Shown in pieces: positions 9,681 through 21,485 of a DNA stretch of 64,000 nt. This stretch comes from Symbiodinium microadriaticum (Eukaryota; Sar; Dinophyceae; Suessiales; Symbiodiniaceae): positions 62,001-126,000 of the forward strand of contig LSRX01001163.1 in NCBI GenBank assembly GCA_001939145.1, in the 5' to 3' direction. How positions within the stretch are numbered: the stretch's first letter is position 1; every line of letters begins with the position of its first letter. The position numbers and the translations under genes are program-made. The notes under the pieces are model-generated. The model did not search any database. It was not told the DNA's origin and saw nothing but the letters and a program-made list of their open reading frames with translations.

Positions 9681-12573
9681 TCAGCGACCTAGCTCATCTT
9701 GCAGGAAACATGCGACTGCCTGGTGGCAATCGAGCAGCTTTTCTCGGAACTCCGACGGGAGCTGATCCAGGCATGCTCGCTGTCTGGACAACCAAGAGTA
9801 AAGAGCAAGCTCCCGGCCAGGGCCTCCGCGTGCTGCTGGCAGCTTATTCTTCATCTCTAGGAATTCAACCAGACGGCCAAATTGTCGATTCCACAACTTT
9901 GTCGGGAAACAGTACGTTCGTGCTCGCACTGACCTCGCCCACTGTGCAATGATGGGCCCCTGATTCTCAAGATCCTGAAGGCGTTGCTCACGTTGTGTGC
10001 TTGTGTGAGCAACAAAAGCCTGTAGGCTCCAAAGCAACTTACACTCCTGTCTGGAACTCGTTCTGCGATTTACGGGCATCCTGCCATGAAGTTGAACAAA
10101 CTGCCGCACATTCTTCACGCATCGCTCGAAAGGGCTTTCCGTCTCCAGCCACTTCGCCAAGCGGAATCTCAAACTGCTGCATGAAGACTTCGAAAGCTTC
10201 TGCACCCTGGTAGCCGCAATCTTTTGCCTTTTCAGAAGGACGCCGACCTGCCGCAGCCAACTTCCCAAGCGCCTCTCCTCCGGGTCACAGCTTCGCTGCC
10301 GTGGCAGCCTGCCGCGGTCTTGCGCATATTGCTCGACTGCTCGCAGATTCAGATCCCATGCATCGTGCTGCTTCAGGATCAGGGCCAACTGATGCCGCAT
10401 ATTGGGGACTGGCAGCTTCTGGGACAGAGGTTGTCGCAGCCTGCAGTCCATCACCCAAAGACGAGACTGCAAATGCTTAAGGTCTGCATCAGCAAATCGG
10501 CTGTCTGCCTTAGCTATCGCCTCCAAAAACCTGTCGAGCTGGTTAGCATGGCCGTTCTCAAGAAGATTGTTCCCAGGACTCGTCTTCAACTTGAGTTTCG
10601 ACGTGGCTGTCTTTCGTGGCACGCTGGCCGAACAACCTTCTGGCCGATGGTGCTGAAACTTCTGGTCTTGCGACAACGGTGTCGGAATCTCATGTGGGTT
10701 CGGCGTCAACACGGAACTCACCGGACCCTTGTCCAAAGTTCTAGCATGCAATAGTCGAGCTGGTTGCACCATCGGTTCAGTCGCGACTCGATTGACAGAT
10801 CTTGCCATGGTAGAGCTGACTGGCTGGCTTTCGGGCCTAGCTGGAGAAGACGTCTGCCTGGCCATGTTGGTCTGGCTTTGATCCCGGCCAATTCGTGCCT
10901 TCCTGTGGGTGCCGAATTCGGTGCATGGTAGTTCAGCTGGTGAGCGCAACTGGCCAGCACCATCAGTGAGGGCGTCCGTCCGGAACCCGGGAGACGAATT
11001 CCCCAGAGCATTGGTAACATCTTCGTTTAGTTCAGGCTCACTTCGACGTTCGAAGTCCCTTGAAAGCTCTTCTAGCTGCTGATGCCTACCAGCTGCCGAC
11101 CTACCCAGAGGCGCCGGGAGTTGGTGAGGGTCATGGACACGCTCCGCCGTCACCTGCGGGCACAAGGTCGTTTTGTGGCCTGCCTCTGTGCGCCCCTGAC
11201 CCTCAACAGAGGAAGACAGTCGTACATCGGACTCGGGACTCTTCACAATATCGTCCAAAACACGACCAACAGCTCCGCCTGTGTTGGGCATGGGCATGGA
11301 AGGTACCGCGATCGCCGGTAGAACAATGTGAGATAGGGGTTTGGTCGAGTGGGGCCGCAGCACCCGGCCGATGGCTTGGATGATGCTCACGTAGCTGCTG
11401 CGTGGCTCCACGAACATGCAAGTATCGGCGTTCGGAATATTGACGCCTTCGCCAAGGACTTGGACCGTCACCAGTACATGCAAAGGCTTCTGCAAATCAC
11501 CCGAAAACTCGTTCATGACTCTATCTCGCGCTTTGCGATTGGTATCCCCGTTGATGTGCCACGCTGCCAACCCCATAGTCTCCAACACCTGCTGGAAACG
11601 CTTAGCTTCTGCAATGGTGTTGCAGTATGCCAGCACCCGTCGAAATCGTCCAGCTTGTGACAGCAACAGGTTCGCTAGGCAAATGTACGGATGGCCTTCT
11701 GTGGTCACGGGCACCGTGAGGTCGTACTCACAGAGCACACCCTGCTCGATCGCTTCCCCCAAGCTGAACCTAAAGTCCACTGCTCCCTTGTGTGTCGCCG
11801 AGAACTTGAAGAGATCTTTGCGGCTCGGCATTCCTGGTGGCAAAGGGTGATGACCTTCGTCGACAAAAACCGCCTCGAACTCCAGTTTCCTCAGATGCCG
11901 CACAGATTCGCTCACGGCGACGAAGCGCGGAGATGCCATGTCAATTTTGTTGTTGTATCTGGTGCCGAGCTTGCAGAAGTCTGGCATCTCTTGAGCGAAT
12001 TGCTCCAGCAGAACCCGGGAAGGGACCGTAACCAAGACCTGGCCAGAACAGCACATGCAGTATGAGCCCCTAGCAGCAGCTGCCGACTCGAGGTCATGCA
12101 GGCCATCTATAGAGACTTCAGGAGGGCATGCAATGACACGACCTGTTGCATTGGGCGCTGTCTTCGGTCGAATTAGCTTTTGTGTTTCATGCATTGGAAG
12201 ACTCGGTGGTTTCAGAAACCCATCGTGCCACCTTGCCCGTCTGCTTCGCCGCCAGCTCCCGGATCACGCGCGTCTTCCCGGTGCCGCAGGCCATCTCGAT
12301 GACCCGAGCTCCTTCGGCGCACGCCTCCAGACAGGCTTCCTGGCAGGGCCGCAAGGGCGGATCCGGTGCTGTGCCGCCTCCAAGAGGCACCTCGCCGGAC
12401 TCACGCGCTTCCGAGGCGGAATCCTGCATGAGGTTGCGCAGCCTCGTCTTGGTGAGGATCTTGCGCTGGCAGCCGTGCTTGCGCAGGCACTTCTTGGAGT
12501 CGCCGGCGATCTTGCAACTGCGGAGAGTCCAGAGCGTGCATTGCGGAGCCTGTACATGAGTGCGGGTGAACAT
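9681..12573 (-). CDS. DExH-box (SF2) helicase with C-terminal helicase-associated (HA) repeats
   Basis: Exons 12573-12232 and 12038-9681 are joined by a 193-bp GT-AG intron in phase 0, giving 899 residues from ATG 12573. Exon 1 carries LRPCQEACLEAC and Walker A CGTGKT (about 96-101). Exon 2 carries motif Ia (VLVTVPSR), motif II DEGH (about 174-177), SAT (about 194-196), motif V (VLGEGVNIP, about 308-316) and QAIGRVLR (motif VI, about 335-342). A Ser/Pro/Gln-rich linker of about 240 residues follows, then three HA-like repeats (about 674-732, 750-805, 815-880), each with a Trp/Tyr, Gly-Arg-(Leu/Met)-Pro and LxxWL pattern. SF2 helicases of this kind translocate on nucleic acid using ATP; HA-type enzymes resemble bacterial type I/III restriction helicase subunits and are common in dinoflagellates. 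The substrate is unknown. All core motifs look intact. Confidence 0.88.
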
Positions 12574-12635
12574 GGTGAACTTTCACTGATGAGGTGGGAT
12601 CTGTCGTTTCCGATATTTGGGAACCCTTCAAACTT

Positions 12636-13090
12636 TTAAAACATCAGGAGCTGCCCCGCCTCAATCATGCATCTTGCCGTCCGCAGAAACCTCTTCACAT
12701 CCTGCACCGTGGCGTTGTCCACCCGACAAAGAATCGCCCTCTCTCCATCCAGGCTGCAAAGGTCCACTCCTGCAAAGCTTTGAAGAAACATGAAGCATCG
12801 TTCCTCCGGGCATGATCTTGTTTTTTTGCGAATCCTGGCCTAGGTGCCGGCGGGTGAAGTTCTTCTTCTCGAAAAACCAGGGTGGCAAGTCCTGCATTCG
12901 ACTTCAGGCACACGGTATCCGACCCATGGAGTATCACGCAGTTGGGAGGCAAGTGGCAAGGAACTCTGGCTACCTGCACAGAAGGAGTTAAAGCATGCAG
13001 AGCCCGCACACATCACGCCTGGGTCGGCACAGCATTGAACTCCAGCACGGCCGCCCAGATAAGCCGCTGGTGATCCTCGAGGAAAGCCCA
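12636..13090 (-). CDS. Unknown gene upstream of the helicase, possibly frameshifted
   Basis: An exon near 13090-13019 (RLEALTWAFLEDHQRLIWAA) ends at CAG-GC. A 45-bp GC-AG intron leads to an exon at 12973 (VARVPCHLPPNCVILHGSD) in phase. That frame runs to an A7 run at about 12820-12826, beyond which the better reading frame is another one (CFMFLQSFAGVDLCSLDGE then RVDNATVQDVKRFLRTA) ending TAA at 12636. One missing A would explain it, as would a misplaced splice. It ends 63 bp before the helicase ATG, so the two may be tandem genes on one strand. Function unknown. Confidence 0.38.
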
Positions 13091-13691
13091 GGTCAGCGCC
13101 TCCAATCTTCGAATTTGGTTTAGGGCGGTTTAGGGCTTAGGGACTGTTTAGGGCATGATGCCCGCAACAACACGGCTTTGTAAAGAAAAAAGATCACGGA
13201 AAGATGCGGATTGAATCTGGTTGCACCTAACGCGGGATAGCCAGCTTTCTTCCGTGTACCATTAATAACTCAAACAGGACCACCCTCCAACGCCTCTAAT
13301 AGCCTCTAACATTAATATATTAAAAGAGAGATTCCGTAAGCGCTGCCTCCCGTGCCAGCCTTTGCAGGCGCTCCATGAAAGCCTCGTCGCGGCCTCAGAA
13401 AGGCTGAGCCGTCGTCAGGGGCTGTATTTCTCATACGCGAGCAAGACCCGAAGCTTTCATTCCTTCTCGCGTCGAGCCCTGTTCTATGTGGTGGGACCTT
13501 CTCCGTGACACAAAGATTTCAAGACGCTGGGGCGGGCTGAGGGCCAGCCCCGCCCCTTGGAACCGAGCGACGCTGCTCCTCCACCGTGGCTACCAAAGCA
13601 CCCCTGCCAATGCCAATTCTGCGATGCCAAGTCCTCTTTGTTTGGGACGAAATGTGCGCGGAGGGGGGAGTTGGTATGGACAACGACAAAG

Positions 13692-13904
13692 TTAAAGCCA
13701 GGATACATCCGGAATTACGGGGCAGTTGGGCTGCCGTAGTGCTACAGAGGTGCAAGTCATGCCCGCAGTCCTGGCGCTGAGCACGGCAGGGTGAGTGAAA
13801 ACAGCAGCCGACCAGACGGTCCGAAGTCCGAGGCCAAGAAGCAGCACTACCACCCCAGCTCTGCTGCGGTGTTGTCGAGATGATGCCAATTTTGCAGCGG
13901 CCAT
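13692..13904 (-). CDS. Possible signal-peptide start exon
   Basis: ATG 13904 opens a 70-codon frame with a basic start and a strong hydrophobic run (SRAGVVVLLLGLGLRTVWSA) followed by small residues, as in a signal peptide. A GTTTTC donor could follow SAA. Overlapping frames at 13484-13708 are also open, and no downstream join could be fixed. Confidence 0.25.
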   Translation of the reverse strand: MAAAKLASSRQHRSRAGVVVLLLGLGLRTVWSAAVFTHPAVLSARTAGMTCTSVALRQPNCPVIPDVSWL

Positions 13905-14580
13905 GCATCTGCTGTCCCTTGAGCAACGTCAAGGGGTCTGCAGAGTGGAAAGCGGGAAGAGTTTCTCTCGCAGCAAACCGATGAATTCTACTCTGCGCTT
14001 GCTCCCAGGCGCCAGGTTCCTGAGCCTGCGGCTGCAAACGGCGAACTTCACCCACTGAACACCAAACTCAAGTCAGAACTCCCTCTAATTCCGCGAAGCA
14101 GTCGCAGGAGCAGGAAGAAGAAGAGATAAACAAGGCTTCAAAAACAAACTCGTCGAGGTCAGAACGTTTACACGGTTTGGCCTCAGTACAGAGGAAAATC
14201 CACCGGTTTATACGTCAAGGCTGTGTTTAGAAGATACGAGGTCACCTATTCCACCAATCAGTATCACCCTAATCCTCAATGCTCTTGGCTACAGTAGTTG
14301 ATGAGCCAGCATAGGCACGGACGTCATGCTGTCCCCCCGCGAATCCCTACAGTGCAGCCAAAGCGTCCTCATCTCCGGCGTTGGTCATGGCGGTATTGCG
14401 AGGATGTCCCATTTACCATATATTCATTCTCTGCAGGGTCTAAACGCCCGGAGGTAATAGCCCAGATTCAATCGTAAGTCTTGAGATCTCCGAGCTGAAA
14501 ATGCGGCCTGCTTGAAACACCCTAACGGCCCAAATCCTTCAAGAGGCGGATACGGTTGAACTTGTGCGATGCTGGTTAAG

Positions 14581-14846
14581 AGATCCTAAACCCTAAACTC
14601 TAAACTTTTTAATTACCCTAAACCCTATAAATAGCCTATAAGCCCCAAACTCTAAAAGCCTATAAACTGTAGTTAAGAGATCCTGGGTTGAGGTCCATTG
14701 GCGTTTCTGGAACCTTCCGCGCAGAGACGAAGCTAGAGCCACAAGCGTTGACCGCCATGCTCAAAGGCTGGCTTCTTCTCCAAGACATAATTAATAAACT
14801 TTAGGGCTTAGGGTTTAGGGGTTGAGGGTTTAGGGGCTTAGGGTTG
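14581..14846. repeat. Telomere-like tracts of opposite orientation around a coding-like island
   Basis: CCCTAAA-type units at 14581-14665 and TTTAGGG-type units at 14803-14846 flank an island at 14690-14790 that is open on both strands (minus: ATG, MAVNACGSSFVSARKVP). The strand of the island was not resolved. Confidence 0.6.
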
Positions 14847-15016
14847 GCATAAGCTCTAAACCTTCGCGAGCGGATCTTCATGCCCCTCCTTCGCCGACCC
14901 CCAATGTATCGACCTGTTTACGGTGCATGCAGGCTATCAAAGTTGGCCCATCCCAAATCGCTTTGCTAGCTCTACTAGCTCCGAAATGCACAGACTCCCT
15001 AGCAGCTTACACTTAC

Positions 15017-15340
15017 TGAACAGAATTTGGAGTCCATATTGCCGAGAGTTCTACAAAGCTTCCGGTCCGGCACCATCATGAATCGGGTCTTGAATCCTCT
15101 TTGCGGCTGGACTTGTTGAAGGAAAGAGATGCCTGAAGAAAGCAAACGAAGGCTGGGCTTCAGTGCCCTATCAATCCTAAACTTGCTGAATTTGAGTACA
15201 GGTACAACTTTTTGCGTCCGGGGCTGTGAAGCCTCGGCAAAGTCTCCAAGGAGCCCATAAACACCCCCAACACCAATGCGGGCGAAGCTTTTCGGCGCGG
15301 CTTCTGTCTCGGCAGCATGGCAGAGTGCCTCTACGGGCAT
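15017..15340 (-). CDS. 108-codon exon, unknown protein
   Basis: A CAG acceptor is followed directly by ATG 15340, and the frame stays open to a consensus GTAAGT donor at 15016-15011. The peptide has a small-residue N-terminal part (FARIGVGGVYGLLGDFAEA), a basic middle and ends RTLGNMDSKFCS. A second open frame at 15177-15458 overlaps the 5' part and may include an upstream exon. No family recognised. Confidence 0.52.
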
Positions 15341-16338
15341 CTGCTTCGCTGTTTGTGTCCAGAAAACTAAAGCACGCAGCTATCATTGAGGGTCGTTCTT
15401 GGAGAACCTCGACCAGTCTGGTCCGGGTCTCAAGCCCTACACGGCAACTCAGGCTCATGGCTCATTTCAGAAGCCGTGGGCTCGCGATGCCATATGCCTG
15501 CACCCTAAACCCCAAAACCCTAAACCCCGCTTGCAACGTCATGTTGGGAGCTTCTACAAAACTGAATGTGTTCTTTAGAGAAAGCGTCCTGGTCTCTATA
15601 GTACTATAGAGGTTACTTCCATGGTTCTGGGCATTATGATGACCGCAGTTTAGGGTACCAGTATTATATGATAAGTTCGAAGGCTTTGGGGCAAAGGAGA
15701 GGCTGTATGCATGCACAGTTCTGGGCCTGGGTTCGGTTCTCGCATCGCATCGAGACCATGCACTGAACAGACAGGAACCGGAAACGACCGTGGCAACGCA
15801 TGTGACATGTCAGCGAGGAAACCTGCCGACACCTGTCATAGTTCTTCTGCTGAGGCTCTGCTTCTAAACATATGCTGACCTGTCCATGTGCGTAGCACCA
15901 CTATGGATTTTGAGGTGTCAAACCAGAGAACGGGGACGTTCGTGGCTTTTCCCCCTCAATTTTTCGTGGCCCAGTCGTCAATCGTAGTACATTGTGTCCA
16001 CTGTCAACGCAGCGGAGGGGCCAAAGCCGAACGTTTTGCTCTGGACACGGGGGCTTTCTCAGGCCTGATCCCTAATTACATCCCATGCAATCTCCAGCTT
16101 CAAACTTAAACAATGAAAAACCGCCTCAAACCTTAAACCTTACAGCCTTCAACACTGAAGCCTACATCCCCGAACCATGAGGCTCGGGCGTCGGCACAAG
16201 CAAGTTCCGGGTACCGGCCTGGGCAGTGGCTTATAGGAGTTTTAAGAATCATACTATGGTTTCGGGTTATGTTGTAGCATTCAATGTGGAGCCCTAAGGC
16301 TCTATGGAATCACGTTCGTTTAGCTGTTTAGTTTTGTT

Positions 16339-16713
16339 TCAACCGTCATCGTGGGGGTGAGTTGGATGCCCAAGTGTGTTGCCGGGATGGAAGCTAAGGA
16401 TCTGGGGTTCAGGCTTAGGAAGGTTATACCAACTCGTTAAACCAACAGAAAAGGCCGGTTCGGGGTTTTTAAGGCAGGCTGGGCTCAAGTTGTGTTCAAA
16501 ATACTCGATCTGTTTGTAAGGCCCAACACTATATGCTCTCCGGGGTCGGCGGAGGGCATGTTGCAGATGAAGAGCTCCGCGCAGGTGAAAGTCGGAAACT
16601 GTTGCGAGTCGGCACATAACGCTGAAGCCCACAAGCATGACTAAGAAGAGACAGGCGCGAGAATGAGACAACGACTCGCAGCAGTGGTGAAGGGTATGGT
16701 CACAAGACGACAT
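16339..16713 (-). CDS. 124-residue ORF with one hydrophobic segment
   Basis: ATG 16713 follows CTGCAG and the frame runs uninterrupted to TGA. A Cys/His-rich N-terminus (CDHTLHHCCESLSHS) precedes a hydrophobic stretch (ACLFLVMLVGFSVMCRL), then a basic region (ALRRPRRAYS) and a hydrophilic tail. It could be an intact single-exon gene or one long exon of a membrane protein. No homology recognised. Confidence 0.48.
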   Translation of the reverse strand: MSSCDHTLHHCCESLSHSRACLFLVMLVGFSVMCRLATVSDFHLRGALHLQHALRRPRRAYSVGPYKQIEYFEHNLSPACLKNPEPAFSVGLTSWYNLPKPEPQILSFHPGNTLGHPTHPHDDG

Positions 16714-16937
16714 CTGCAGATACTGTGAGCACGTGTGGCTGCATTGCTGGCGCGGCAAGTGACTACATATGCTGCGATGCTGATGTAGCCGATGATGATG
16801 GTGGTGATGGTGTCATAAGACGATTAGGTCTCATATTGGTCATGGCAACAACAACCCCTGACTTGAGAGCGTCAGACCCGAACCACAAGCACAACGGCAC
16901 AACTTAAATTCCCAGGACCCCAACCCCCGAGCACTTT

Positions 16938-17342
16938 ATGAACCTCAAACCTAAGAAGGTCCTGGACGTCAAATGTACATCAGAATCCTCCAACTCAGGA
17001 ACTCAAGGCTCTCGACCGAAAACCTTGTACTCGTGCCTGGATAACCCAGAATTGGAACTCCCCAACACACCCTGTCGAAGTTGGTTTTGCATCTGCAATA
17101 TTGCACTGCCGAGGTCGACCCAGCTCTGTTGCGGTTTCGGCCGTCACACAGACTCTCACACGGACATGCCGGGCGACATTCTTAGATTCTGGGTGCATAT
17201 AGTATACCCCCGAACCCTATTCTATTTGTTGAGAACCCTATACACTAGTCGGCTTAGGGTTTGTGAGTTTGGGGGTATTGGGCTTCAAATTGAAAAAAAG
17301 GAGGGGCAATCTAGAAGTCTCATGAGACATCTGTGGGTTTAG
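16938..17342 (+). CDS. 134-residue ORF, doubtful
   Basis: ATG to TAG with a Cys-rich centre (CRSWFCICNIA, LCCGFGRHTD). The last codons are GTT TAG of a telomere-like repeat. Third-position composition is only weakly coding-like. Confidence 0.3.
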   Translation: MNLKPKKVLDVKCTSESSNSGTQGSRPKTLYSCLDNPELELPNTPCRSWFCICNIALPRSTQLCCGFGRHTDSHTDMPGDILRFWVHIVYPRTLFYLLRTLYTSRLRVCEFGGIGLQIEKKEGQSRSLMRHLWV

Positions 17343-18405
17343 GGTGTACCTGGATCCGAGATGCGAAGAGCATGTAGAATAACAGGCCTCTGTAGGTGAT
17401 GCGCCATCATTTTTAAGTACTTTGGGGGATCTCGATCCCAAGGTGAGACTTCTTCCGAAGTGCGTACGGCTTTCCTTTACCAGCCTTTAGATCGGTGGAC
17501 AACCCTTTAAGCTTGCGGTTTTGGCCTCACTATAGGTTGACCCTAAACCCTACGTAGACCCTAAACCCCTTAAGATCCCTTCAGTTTGCGGTTTTGGCCT
17601 CATTTCGGGGTTTCGACTCTCACGCTCGATTGTGTTCGTGCGAACACAGAGGACCTGTCGGTTGGGCGTTCGTGGGGAGGATTTTTTGGGTTTTCGTGGG
17701 GAGAATTTGGGGCAAGCGCAGGAGCCTTCATTTCGGGGTTTAGGGTCGGGCTTTTGGGAGTTCGGCCCCTGAAGTGGAGACGGGTCTCCCCGCCATGGGC
17801 TGCAGTGAATAATATATATTGACCCTTTGGGTGGATTCACCACCTTATCGGCCTTGAAGATAGACTGGGGTCGTGCGACATTTGTGAGTCCAGAAACCTG
17901 GGCCATCTTCGGCTGCCATCGGAAAATGCTTGTCAGGCAACACTCACACTGCGACGGCTTGTGGGAACTTCTACGGAGAAGGCAGGGACAAAGGCTCTGC
18001 TTTGAGAGCCCCTTCAGGGCCCCAGGCCCGAGGGCTCAGTAGCCGTCATTCGTCCAGTCCACCTGTACCGTATGCAGGCTCTTAGGATGCCCATAATACA
18101 AAAGAATGAAGTCCTTAATTGAGGACGATAGAAGGAGCCTCCACGTGATGGAGGTTACAGCTGTACTTCTCAATTGAGGGCTCTAGGCCTCTCCGGGCCT
18201 TAAGGCTTTCAGGCTCGAGCACAGTGCTGTGTGCAGCTGGAGGATGTCTCAAAGCGCAGCAAGTAGTGGGGCTGTCTCACAAAGACACGGACATGAAGAT
18301 GAGATCTGCGCAAACTACCGAGCTGAGGCAACCTAGAAACTCTTGTCGGGTTAGTGTGTCGGTTTCAGGGTCAGGGCATAGGGTCGAAGAAAGCTCGCGG
18401 CGATC

Positions 18406-18579
18406 CTTGACACTCAATAGTGTTTTTGTTTCAACGTGGCGTTGTGTCTTGGAGCGGGTGAGGTGCATCTGACCCGCCTCGTAGCCGGAAAAGAACTCTC
18501 TGCAGACCTGGCTTTGCAGCTCGACCCTCTTGCAAAACATCACTTCTGTCTGGCCCCACAGGCTAAACCACCTGTCAAA
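18406..18579 (-). CDS. 58-codon exon, unknown protein
   Basis: Acceptor TTTACAG at 18580-18582; the frame starts FDRWFSLWGQTEVMFCKRVE and continues SGYEAGQMHLTRSKTQRHV. A plausible end is AAG-GA at 18405, an AG-GA donor like others in this window, which would make the exon exactly 174 bp; a GT six bases earlier is an alternative. The frame itself is open from ATG 18609 to 18277. Confidence 0.52.
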
Positions 18580-18664
18580 CTGTAAACCCCGAACCAAGCA
18601 TAAGACCATTCATTCTACCAGCAATGTACATAGAGAGCTCTATAGATGGAGCCTGAGGGTACTG

Positions 18665-18745
18665 CCCACCTAAACCCTATAGACCCTAACCCTAAACCCT
18701 ATAAGCCCCAACCCTAAACCCTATAAACCCTAACCCAAATACCCT
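18665..18745 (+). repeat. CCCTAAA/CCCTATA telomere-like tract
   Basis: About ten degenerate units, including ACCCTATAAACCCTAAC variants. Confidence 0.8.
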
Positions 18746-19600
18746 AAACTTCAGGCCCTATACAACCTTAATCCAATGTCTCCCCTTGGAAGGCCCGATG
18801 CCTCGGCAGAGATCTCGTGCCCAGCGCCATCGGCCCAGGGAAACCCATAGGAGAAGCCGTAGATCTTCAGGAAGCCCCTGGAAAGGCTCAGGGTTGTTTA
18901 CAAGTTTTGTTGTTTGTTTAAGGGCCCGGGTATAGGGCTTTAGCCATGGGTAGAATGGCCTGCGGGCTTTATGAGGCTGCATAGGGCGCTTTTTAAGGAT
19001 GTAATATGGGTGCAGGGTGTACTTGAAGGATCGCGGGACGGACCACGTAAGTAGGATATAAGTAGAGCTATAGCTATACGCACCGTAAATGAATGCGCTC
19101 TAAAACAACAGACACGCGAGCCCAAGTTCTTGCTATCACAGATGAGACCGACTGATTGAATGCCTCAGGGCCTCATGAGGGAATAAACGTGCGAGTGAAC
19201 AAGCCGAGGGTACTCTACATTACAGTTCGTGATCCTAAGCCTGTGAGCAGCTTCAACATTCCTGACAATTTATCATAAGTCAAGCTTTGACCGTTAACCG
19301 GTACGCTTATCCGTAGAGCATCCCCTCAACGACAGAGCTCCCACAGACACAACCTTGAAGCACAAACTGTTATTCGCATCAGTCGATTCATGAGCTGCTT
19401 GTTAAAGGGTCCCGGATAAGCACAACGGGGAGCTTGGGGTACCAAAAGAAATGCAATTCAAACAAATACAATTAGCAACCCGAAGGAAGAATATTGGTAA
19501 CTATATGTAACTATGCGGGCTTCTGGAGTAATTACTCCCCAGAACCAGGCCTAGTCTTTCGAACCATTCAAGCTAATCCTACAGACCACAGTCTCCGCAG

Positions 19601-19973
19601 ACTCTCACACCAAAAACCACGTCGTGCGATCCTTCAAACTGAACTCCCAATCCGCACCACCCTATGACCCAAAGCTCTTCCCCAGCTTGCGCAAGATCCT
19701 TTCAGAAGCCCGAATGCTTGCAAAAAGCCCACAGCCCAGTGCAGAATCGGCACCTCGGTACATCGTGCAAGATTCGGCCGCCACCCAGGATCTGTTGAAG
19801 GTGTGGTTCAACTTTGGAGCATACTACAGGAGCCTTAATAAATTAGACTGTGGTTTGTGGTATACTATAGTCTACTTCCAATCACGAGCGTGAAGGAACA
19901 AGTTTGCGCGATTTATTTGGGGCTTTACAGTAAGCCCTACTTCGATATCCTATCAGGGCCTCGGCAAGCTTAG
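19601..19973 (+). CDS. Unknown protein, last two exons
   Basis: Exon 19601-19829 starts after TCTCCGCAG and encodes SHTKNHVVRSFKLNSQSAPP through KVWFNFGAYY. A 101-bp GA-AG intron follows; exon 19931-19973 supplies SKPYFDILSGPRQA and TAG. Phase 2 is kept across the junction. Coding composition is strong in exon 1. The intron starts with GGAGCCTTAATAAATTAG, matching the inverted repeat of other elements here. No recognised family. Confidence 0.68.
19830..19930 (+). mobile_element. Introner-like 101-bp GA-AG intron
   Basis: The left end matches the GGGGCCTTAATNATTAG family end; the right end (ATTTATTTGGGGCTTTACAG) is a degenerate inverse. Donor ACAG-GAGCC, acceptor TTTACAG. Confidence 0.6.
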
Positions 19974-20650
19974 GGGGTCTCTCTAACGGTCATGCAAGGG
20001 TTTCTTTGTCTGGGACCTAGTAAGTAGGGGACCTAGAAAGTAGGCTATGAGAAGAGTTAGACATGTCGTAATTGGTATCAAGTACCCTAGTCCTTTAAAA
20101 CGTTAAGCAGGTGCCGGCTTCGGGATTCGGGGTTTGGAGAGGATTTCGGGTTCCTGCTCAGGGTGCAGGGTTTGAATTTCTCAAGGCTCAGGGCCAGGAT
20201 TTAGGTCAGAGTAGCGAAATTGCTTCCTTCAGGATGGATTAGGAAAAGCTTCCCTGGTTCCTGAGACGAAAAGACCAATGTCCGGCCCCGCCTAGAACTG
20301 CTTAACCAAGCACACACACTCAGCCCTTATCAGATCCTTATCAAACCTCAGCCCTCCACCCCCCTAAAAGGCTCCACGGGTCCCTGGCTGGAAGTTCGGG
20401 CTAGCAACATAAGTAAGGTCTTAATCTGACCTAATCAGGCAAAACCAGAACCGGCTGCGACCTCAATCGTTGTACCTGTCAACCTCTTCATAGCTACCTT
20501 TTATCGAACCCAACAACAAATCGTCAGCGCCGACCCAACCTCAACAATAAACGGGTCAAGCGTACTGTCGAACAGGGTTATGGTTGAGATTGTAATGCAA
20601 GTATGACAATGAGAAAATCCACAGGTCAAATTCAAGAGCACCAAGATAAC

Positions 20651-20722
20651 CCAGGCCTCTACGCCGAACCCGTCCTTGAGGTATGCCCGGACGTAGGGCA
20701 GTGCCACATCTTTGTGGAACTC
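20651..20722 (-). CDS. 24-codon exon, unknown protein
   Basis: Acceptor TTTATTCCTGCCAG, then EFHKDVALPYVRAYLKDGFG and VEAW with almost exclusively G/C third positions, ending at GTTATC. A further minus-strand candidate lies around 20850-20912. The plus strand has an overlapping ATG frame (20603-20824) judged less likely. Confidence 0.5.
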
Positions 20723-21279
20723 CTGGCAGGAATAAAGTGCTCTAAGTCGGCTCGGGGCCTTTCAGAGTCGAATTTTGAAGGCCCAAAATTGTGGGTCAAA
20801 GGTTCAGGCAAAGAATTCGTATGACAAAATCAGTGCCGGGGCAAGTGTTCGGCACTTTCGAGCACTATCCTTGCCCTGCAGTTGGCCGCCGCGTTCCCAA
20901 AGTCTTGGTCCGAGATAAACTCGCTTAACGAATCCCTTCGTTGGCCAGGCCACATAAGTGCACAAAAACACTTTTGTGATTTAAACTATGCCCGCTTAGT
21001 CACTACGACGGCATGACGAGCAAGACGACGAAGCCGACCAAGACGACCGGCCCTTGTTACTTGTGGTCTTAGTTCAGGCTGCAGCTGAGTCGGTCAATCG
21101 CAGCAAGCTCAACCAACGCCGGATGCACAGCACCCAGGGTGCCACGGACAAGGTATTTTCTCTCCTGAGTTTGGCGCTTAAGCTTTTGTGGAAGGGCCCA
21201 GGGCTCCAAGCTTCATGAGGTACGTGCTCTTGAACCCAAGAGATGAGAGTGCGTGGAATCAAGTTACATCTGTAATGTG

Positions 21280-21324
<45 letters not shown>

Positions 21325-21390
21325 ATATGTGCATTTACAGATAAATGGATCGATAGGTATAATAAGTAAACAGATATATAGATAGTGCCC

Positions 21391-21421
<31 letters not shown>

Positions 21422-21485
21422 GGATGGACAGATCAGTCGATAGATAGACTGTATATCTTATATATATATATATATATATATATAA
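21280..21485. repeat. Compound (AT)n / (GATA)n microsatellite
   Basis: (AT)n at about 21283-21320, (GATA)n at about 21393-21420 and (TA)n at about 21459-21484, separated by diverged units. Confidence 0.9.

Noticed and set aside
9428-12639. Many plus-strand frames (for example 9428-9952, 10224-10754, 11416-11850, 12055-12639)
   Set aside because: Antisense shadows of the helicase and its flanking exons.
13519-14055. 178-codon minus-strand frame
   Set aside because: It starts at GTG rather than ATG, with no acceptor or clear coding bias; the signal-peptide frame inside it is listed instead at low confidence.
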